Assembly: GCA_023265355.1 (NCBI GenBank)
Contig: JAHFTZ010000034.1
Location: 1 to 10,884 of the forward strand
DNA: 10,884 nucleotides
Direction: 5' to 3'
DNA from: Terriglobus sp.
Lineage (GTDB): Bacteria > Acidobacteriota > Terriglobia > Terriglobales > Acidobacteriaceae
Each line of letters begins with the position of its first letter. Within the stretch, counting starts at the first letter, position 1. The position numbers were made by a program, and so were the translations under genes. Positions 5,919 through 10,884 of this stretch are shown here, piece after piece. The notes below the pieces were generated by a model. The model had not been told where the DNA came from and did not search any database. It saw nothing but the letters and a program-made list of their open reading frames with translations.

Positions 5919-8900
5919 TCAAAGGAAAGCGTTTATTGCGTCGCGCAGAAACGTTTCCGAAACTTCCGGAATAGAAACAATTTGCGCTTCTAGATTGTTG
6001 TTCTTGCCACAAACCATTGCCATCCATCTCCCACCGACATAGGCCAACTCCCTCAACCTGATTGGTTCATCCATCAGCGGCTGAAATGCTCCTTCTATTT
6101 TCCGAGAAACGGTGAGAGAAACTTCTGCTGGAGGGACAGCTGCATCCGAATGCGATTCTTTGCATATGTGTTGAAATTCGGGGGACATATGCCTATACCA
6201 AAATATAAATTGCTCTGAGGTTAAATCATACCCTATCTGCATGCCAAGTGACCACGTCCGTGGAACCTTCTTATTTCTAAGCAGCTCTTCCCATTTCTCA
6301 AATGGAAGCTTGTCGAATTTAGTTAAGTTGGCATGATAAAGAGTCTCACTGTAGGTTTCATTAAATCCGCTGCATGTTACTTGAAACTCCTCGCGCAATG
6401 ATTCAAAGGCCGCCGCCCACGCCTCGTAGCGATCCCGCCGCAGGAGAGGTGCCTTATCTATTCTAGATTTCATTATCGCTGCTAATTCTTCGCTAGGAAC
6501 CCAACCAACAACGGGCTTTTCTTCCACTCCGAAAATATCGCCGACATCTTCCCCATCGTTTTGCTGACCAAGTGTTGCAAGAGACGACTCAAGCGACTCT
6601 GCTATCAAAACGCAGAAATCAGAAATGTCTCCTTTGTTTGAACTGGCAAGCGCATCTAGATAGCGGGCCTTATCAGAATGGGCAATTATTACAGCCGGCA
6701 GGCCATCTTCCATGAGAATTGCATTCATGATTAGACGAGCCGTCCTTCCGTTACCATCAGCGAATGGATGGATGCTCGTGAAGGCACTATGCGCCTCCGC
6801 TGCGTATTGGATCACCGACTTACTTTTGTTTCTGCTGCGAAGCTCCGTAGCAAACCGGGTCATGAATGGTTCTACGTCGACCCAATCTGGCGGTGTGTAA
6901 ATCATCCCCGCGATAGACACTGGATTTTTTCTGTACTCTCCGCCCTCTTGGGAAATATTTCGTAAAACCATTTTGTGAAGCTCACGAATAAATCCTTCCG
7001 GGGTATTTATTAGATAGGCGGCATTCTCCATACAGAATTCATAGGCATCTCTAACGTTTACCGGCTCCTGCATCTGTTTCGACTGAACCGGCTTTTTTCC
7101 ATCAAGGAGCGCTTCGGTCTCCCCCCTACTAAGAGAATTACCTTCTATTTTTACTGAATGGAAAACGAAACTGGCCTGCTCTTTCCTGGAAAGCTCAAGA
7201 GCCTTTTCTTTTGTCAATGTCCCTGCATATCGAGCTTTCGAGATAAGCGTCTCGACCTCCCTCAGCTTCTCCCCAACGGTGTCAGAGATTTGGAACTCTG
7301 GATATTTACTTTCCCGTTCTTTCGTCGCCGCCCACATCGTCACCCCATAAGAATTTGAGGTGCCGAAATCTATACCTACGTAGGACCGAACATCCTTCTT
7401 CAGATTCAAACCACCAAATGAGAAAGGCGCACCTTTTAGGCGCTCCGTTCCAAAAGTGAAGTACGGGCTGATAAGACCTCTTTCGCTATCGAATTCGATA
7501 GTGAGCTGAAATCTTCCTTCTGATTTGGGGGGGAGATGTAGAACATCTTGTTCGATATTTAAGCGTTCATACTCTGGACTATCAGGATCGGGGCTGCTAG
7601 AAAACCAATAGAACAAGCTCCCGTGCGGGCGGAAAGGTAGCTCAACTTGGTAGTCCAATTTGAAATCTGAAACTTGCATTGGGCCTGCAAGCAGAGTGCC
7701 GGGAACTTGCTCAGTGTTGTTCTTCTTTTCCCAAAAGCGGATCTTGGGGCGAATGGCCTTTTCTCTGCGACGTGGCGCAGAGAAGAGATAGAGTTCGTTA
7801 AAAACACATGGTCCAACCGCGTTATGTGTTCGTAGAGCCTTGTTTCTATCTTCCGCCGCTTCTATCGCGATTCCGTATGCTACTGCCTTCTCGGAATTCT
7901 TTCCAAGGACAACATCCTCAGGCCTCACTAGAACTTGGCCACTCAAAGTACTGATCAGGAGTTCGCGCAAGAAAGGCAAGTTCGATGAGCCTCCTGCGAG
8001 TATCACTTTATCGAGCTGTTGAAGTTGAACTCCGCCTCCTCGAAATTTGGCTTCTGATATGGTCGACACGATGGATGAGCCAGGTCCACTTTTTTCGTAC
8101 CAGAGCTCTTTGAGTACCCCCTTTAGATCTTCCCCATTCAGTTCGACCTCGACAGGGAGGTCGGGATGATAAGTGCCGGGTGGCAGTGTTGTTTTTTCGC
8201 TTATGTGTGCGTAGTTTTGATCCAACTTTGCATCGAACATCTTCTTGGATAGAAGTATTTTTATGTCCTCGATGGCGAGGAGCGCCCACGGGCGAGATTC
8301 AATTCTCGCATCCACGGAGTCTCTTCTATGGCGCGGGTCTATCTGTTTAGCAACTGCTGCTTTCAAGAGGCGGCGATCAATTTCTTTTCCCGCTCCAACG
8401 AAAGATTGAATACCGAGAGGAAGCGCGGTCGTTCCTCCGCGCGATAGATTGCCCTCCCTAGTTGTCTCGATCACACATGAATTCAACGTTCCGCCACCAA
8501 AATCAATGACTAAGACCGAAAGAGGTTGCGATGATTCAGGGATTAGTTTCTCTACGTGGCGGTAATATTGGAATACTGCGAAGGGTTCCGGGAAAAATTG
8601 AGCATCAGGATAACCTAGCTCACGCAGAATAGAATTTATATGCGCTCTGTAGAGGTTCGACCAAGCCTTATTTCTGTCGGCTGGAACACCGATAATTAGT
8701 TGACCGGGCAAACCTTCGATCTCATCGAAGAAGCTTTCGAGGAATTTCTTGGTTGCCTCACGAGTGCTCAAATAGCGTTGAGCCTCTAAGCCGTCCGTTC
8801 TTATCTCCCAGAGTCGTTGAGCTTTTGCTCCCTTGCTAGATACATATTTCCCGTCAAAAAAAGCGTCAGTTTCGCCAATCGACTGCTTGAAGTCTTGCAC

Positions 8901-9038
8901 TAATGGTTTGTGAGGAGAAGCAAGTTTTTTAGCTTGGTCTCCGATAACGAGCTTTCCGGTCTTTGGGTCATAGGCGATGATGCTGGGAACGTTGTGTGAT
9001 GCGACAAAAACGGAAGTGTCGAAGACCTTACTCAACAT
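5919..9038 (-). CDS. Hsp70-like ATPase - Fic domain fusion protein, apparently circularly permuted
   Basis: Product of 1039 aa, numbered from ATG 9038 (GAGGG about 10 nt upstream; TTG 9065 is the alternative). Residues 18-400 follow the Hsp70 ATPase fold: PSIIAY (18-23, identical to DnaK 37-42), IGDQAK, a Lys in DFKQSIG (K51), EPFAVFQYY (E151), phosphate-2 VIDFGGGT (177-184), adenosine loop VILAGGSSNLP and EKAVAYGIA. Residues 402-551 are beta-rich, possibly substrate-binding. The phosphate-1 hairpin YVGIDFGTSNS, expected at the N-terminus, is at 553-563. A Fic domain follows (about 611-821) with inhibitory-type SVKIEG (628-633) and HPFADGNGRTAR (757-768), all key residues intact, predicting regulated transfer of AMP or a related group to hydroxyl side chains. 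Residues 841-1039 match nothing I know. GC is visibly lower than the neighbours. It is a lone gene behind the gyrA terminator. Target and function are unknown. Confidence 0.92.
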   Translation of the reverse strand: MLSKVFDTSVFVASHNVPSIIAYDPKTGKLVIGDQAKKLASPHKPLVQDFKQSIGETDAFFDGKYVSSKGAKAQRLWEIRTDGLEAQRYLSTREATKKFLESFFDEIEGLPGQLIIGVPADRNKAWSNLYRAHINSILRELGYPDAQFFPEPFAVFQYYRHVEKLIPESSQPLSVLVIDFGGGTLNSCVIETTREGNLSRGGTTALPLGIQSFVGAGKEIDRRLLKAAVAKQIDPRHRRDSVDARIESRPWALLAIEDIKILLSKKMFDAKLDQNYAHISEKTTLPPGTYHPDLPVEVELNGEDLKGVLKELWYEKSGPGSSIVSTISEAKFRGGGVQLQQLDKVILAGGSSNLPFLRELLISTLSGQVLVRPEDVVLGKNSEKAVAYGIAIEAAEDRNKALRTHNAVGPCVFNELYLFSAPRRREKAIRPKIRFWEKKNNTEQVPGTLLAGPMQVSDFKLDYQVELPFRPHGSLFYWFSSSPDPDSPEYERLNIEQDVLHLPPKSEGRFQLTIEFDSERGLISPYFTFGTERLKGAPFSFGGLNLKKDVRSYVGIDFGTSNSYGVTMWAATKERESKYPEFQISDTVGEKLREVETLISKARYAGTLTKEKALELSRKEQASFVFHSVKIEGNSLSRGETEALLDGKKPVQSKQMQEPVNVRDAYEFCMENAAYLINTPEGFIRELHKMVLRNISQEGGEYRKNPVSIAGMIYTPPDWVDVEPFMTRFATELRSRNKSKSVIQYAAEAHSAFTSIHPFADGNGRTARLIMNAILMEDGLPAVIIAHSDKARYLDALASSNKGDISDFCVLIAESLESSLATLGQQNDGEDVGDIFGVEEKPVVGWVPSEELAAIMKSRIDKAPLLRRDRYEAWAAAFESLREEFQVTCSGFNETYSETLYHANLTKFDKLPFEKWEELLRNKKVPRTWSLGMQIGYDLTSEQFIFWYRHMSPEFQHICKESHSDAAVPPAEVSLTVSRKIEGAFQPLMDEPIRLRELAYVGGRWMAMVCGKNNNLEAQIVSIPEVSETFLRDAINAFL

Positions 9039-9106
9039 TGGGTCGGGGCCCTCAAGCTTCTTCAAAAGGAAATTTTGTTATGCCTGAAAATATATAGCTT
9101 TTAAAA

Positions 9107-9139
9107 GAAGATGCGCGAGCATTTAGCTCGCGCATCTTC
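9107..9139 (-). terminator. Rho-independent terminator of gyrA
   Basis: Perfect 14-bp stem, GAAGATGCGCGAGC (9107-9120) with GCTCGCGCATCTTC (9126-9139), and a five-base loop. Read on the minus strand it lies 18 bases past the gyrA stop and is followed by TTTT (9106-9103) and AT-rich sequence. It separates gyrA from the Hsp70-Fic gene, so that gene needs its own promoter in the AT-rich stretch 9066-9106. I see only weak candidates there. Confidence 0.9.
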
Positions 9140-9157
9140 ACCGTACCTTCAGTAGAG

Positions 9158-10884
9158 CTACTGCAACAGCCCCTGTTCCGGTTCCGGCTTGGCTTCCTCC
9201 GGTGGGATGGTGACCGCCGCGGCTACCTTGTCGTCCGTATCCAGGTTGAGCAGTTTCACTCCCTGGGTGGAGCGGCCCGCGGCGCGGATGGTGTTGGTGT
9301 CGATGCGGATGATCTTGCCGAACTGCGAGATGGCCATGAGTTCGGTGGTTTCGTCCACGAGCTGGATGCTGGAGACCTTGCCGGTTTTGGCGGAGGCTTT
9401 CATGTTGATGACGCCGGAGCCGCCGCGGTTGGTGAGGCGGTACTCTTCCACATCCGTCCGTTTGCCGTAGCCGTTCTCCGTAACAGAGAGGATGAGGCAG
9501 GGGCTGAGGCCGAGTTTGCTGTCGAGCTTGCAGAGCTTCTCTTCCGCAACGTCGAGGGACTTGCGTGCGGCCTTGGCTTCCTCTTCGTTCTTGTCGTCGC
9601 GTGCCTTTTGGAGTTCGGCCTCCGCTGCGGCGATCTGTTCGCGCACGACGGCGAGCTCCTTTTCCAGCTTGGTGGCGATGGCGAGTTCGTCGCGCTGGCC
9701 GTCGCGTTTTTCGCGCGAGTCGGTAACGGCTGCGCCGATCACGTAGTCGCCCTTCTTCAGCGTGATGCCCTTGTTTCCACCGGCGTTGCGGCCCATGGGA
9801 CGCAGGCCACCGGACTTTTCGGGATCGTACTTCTCGGAGAAGCGGACCGCCATTCCCTCTCTGGTGGCGAGGAAGACGACGTCTTCGCCGCTGGTGATGC
9901 GGACGGCGATGAGTTCGTCATCCTTGTCGATGTTGATGGCGATGATGCCGCGCGCCATGACGTTAGAGAAGTCCGGCAGCGGCGTCTTTTTGACGATGCC
10001 CTCGCGCGTGGCGAAGAAGATGTATTTGCTGGCATCTTCCAGGTTGCGCACGGGCAGGTAGGTGACGACCTTTTCGCCGGGCTGCAGCGCAAGGAGCGAG
10101 GCGATGTGTTTGCCCTTGCCTGCGGCCAGGACGTCCGGGATCTCGTAGATCTTGAGCCAGAAGACGCGACCGGAGTTGGTGAAGCAGAGCAGGTAGGCGT
10201 GGGTGGAGTCGACGATGAGCTGCGCGACGAAGTCTTCTTCGCGCGTCTTCATGCCGATGCGCCCGGTGCCGCCACGACGCTGCTGCCGATAGGTGGAGAT
10301 GGGCGTCCGCTTGAGATAGCCGGAGTGCGAGACGGTAACGGCAACCTGCTCGTCGGCGATGAGGTCTTCGAGCGTGAGCTCGGAGGACTCGTCGATGATC
10401 TGCGTGCGGCGCACGTCGCCGTACTTGTCGCGGACCTCTTCGAGCTCCTTGACGATGACGCGGCGCAACTTCTTGTCGCTGGCGAGGATCGACTCGTACT
10501 CTGCGATGTTTTCGCGGACCTGACCGAGTTCCTTGAAGAGCTCGTCCATGGAGAGCTGCGTGAGGCGATAGAGCTGCAGTTCCAGGATGGCGTCGATCTG
10601 GCGGTAGCAGAGGATGAGCGTTCCGACCGTGCCGCCGGGGCCGAGCGGAAGAAGATCCGCCGAAACGCCGTACTTCGAAGCGTCCAGGGTCACACCGGCG
10701 AGCTCCGTGCCGCGCAGGGAGATGGTCTTGCCGGAGAAGTATTTGAAGAGGTTCTCGCGGGCGTCCGCACGGCTGCTGGAGTTACGAATGGTGCGGATGA
10801 CGGCATCGAGGTGGTCGAGCGCGATCTGGTAGCCGAGGAGGATGTGTTCGCGGTCGCGCGCCTTGTTGAGAAGGAAGGCGGTGC
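9158..10884 (-). CDS. gyrA: DNA gyrase subunit A, C-terminal part (runs off the window)
   Basis: GyrA, with GyrB, introduces negative supercoils by breaking and rejoining DNA. Only the C-terminal 575 or so residues are present; the frame stays open to the window edge, and the catalytic Tyr and quinolone-resistance region lie outside. At the edge it reads NKARDREHILLGYQIALDHLD, the family's coiled-coil region. The C-gate and the six-bladed DNA-wrapping domain follow, with the GyrA box QRRGGTG at 10262-10282 and ENGYGKRT near 9470. GTG 10693 is an internal Val, not a start. An unusual charged helical insert of about 70 residues interrupts the wrapping domain (about 9503-9718). The tail is short (PPEEAKPEPEQGLLQ), without the long acidic tail of E. 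coli GyrA. GyrA box and lack of a ParC-like domain favour gyrase over topoisomerase IV. Confidence 0.96.
   Translation of the reverse strand, partial: TAFLLNKARDREHILLGYQIALDHLDAVIRTIRNSSSRADARENLFKYFSGKTISLRGTELAGVTLDASKYGVSADLLPLGPGGTVGTLILCYRQIDAILELQLYRLTQLSMDELFKELGQVRENIAEYESILASDKKLRRVIVKELEEVRDKYGDVRRTQIIDESSELTLEDLIADEQVAVTVSHSGYLKRTPISTYRQQRRGGTGRIGMKTREEDFVAQLIVDSTHAYLLCFTNSGRVFWLKIYEIPDVLAAGKGKHIASLLALQPGEKVVTYLPVRNLEDASKYIFFATREGIVKKTPLPDFSNVMARGIIAINIDKDDELIAVRITSGEDVVFLATREGMAVRFSEKYDPEKSGGLRPMGRNAGGNKGITLKKGDYVIGAAVTDSREKRDGQRDELAIATKLEKELAVVREQIAAAEAELQKARDDKNEEEAKAARKSLDVAEEKLCKLDSKLGLSPCLILSVTENGYGKRTDVEEYRLTNRGGSGVINMKASAKTGKVSSIQLVDETTELMAISQFGKIIRIDTNTIRAAGRSTQGVKLLNLDTDDKVAAAVTIPPEEAKPEPEQGLLQ

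Noticed and set aside
9066..9106. A frameshifted or upstream-extended N-terminus that would restore the normal Hsp70 phosphate-1 motif to the fusion protein.
   Set aside because: An in-frame TAA lies at 9078-9080, and the gyrA terminator occupies 9107-9139. Reading the other two minus frames through this stretch gives no GIDxGT-like peptide, so there is no room for a lost hairpin.
10691..10693. GTG at 10693 as a start for a 511-aa protein.
   Set aside because: The frame continues upstream with clear GyrA sequence to the window edge, so this is an internal Val of gyrA.

Overview
The window looks like a piece of a Gram-negative, fairly GC-rich (around 60% by eye) chromosome. I infer Acidobacteriota, probably class Terriglobia (Granulicella/Edaphobacter/Terriglobus type). 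The reasons are the style of the secreted hypothetical proteins, the REP-like hairpin containing a GTCATCCCGTAG core, and the GyrA sequence. This placement is inference and was not checked by any search. No tRNA, rRNA, CRISPR array, transposase or integrase was seen.

Layout. Bases 1-182 are a non-coding leader with no strong signal beyond a lone TAAAAT at 150-155. A seven-TM diguanylate cyclase (+) follows and runs tail to tail into a three-gene minus-strand operon, recX - small PGPGW/DUF454-like membrane protein - DUF429 protein. The convergent ends overlap by 46 bp. Divergent from recX is a secreted LolA-fold-like protein (+), closed by a textbook intrinsic terminator. Next comes a two-gene plus-strand unit: a lipoprotein and a 109-aa hypothetical protein. 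Bases 4930-5198 hold two hairpin elements, one a 77-nt REP-like inverted repeat. A secreted hypothetical protein follows, and its best start appears to be a non-canonical ATC behind a perfect Shine-Dalgarno. On the minus strand at the right, a partial gyrA ends in a strong intrinsic terminator at 9107-9139. Between that terminator and the secreted protein lies a single 3.1-kb gene of visibly lower GC.

This 3.1-kb gene is the highlight. It encodes an Hsp70-like ATPase fused to a Fic (AMP-transferase type) domain and an unrecognised C-terminal domain. The Hsp70 phosphate-1 hairpin (GIDFGTSNS), normally the first residues of every Hsp70, is absent from the N-terminus and lies instead about 550 residues in, just before the Fic domain. 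The Hsp70 fold therefore appears circularly permuted. The Fic domain has an intact HPFxDGNGRxxR motif and an upstream S-x-x-x-E-G inhibitory motif. Foreign composition, insertion as a single gene beside gyrA and the toxin-like Fic fold suggest an acquired accessory (defence, stress or protein-modification) gene. The function is inferred, not shown.

Housekeeping content is gyrA (DNA supercoiling) and recX (RecA modulation). The remaining genes are envelope or signalling genes of limited known function.
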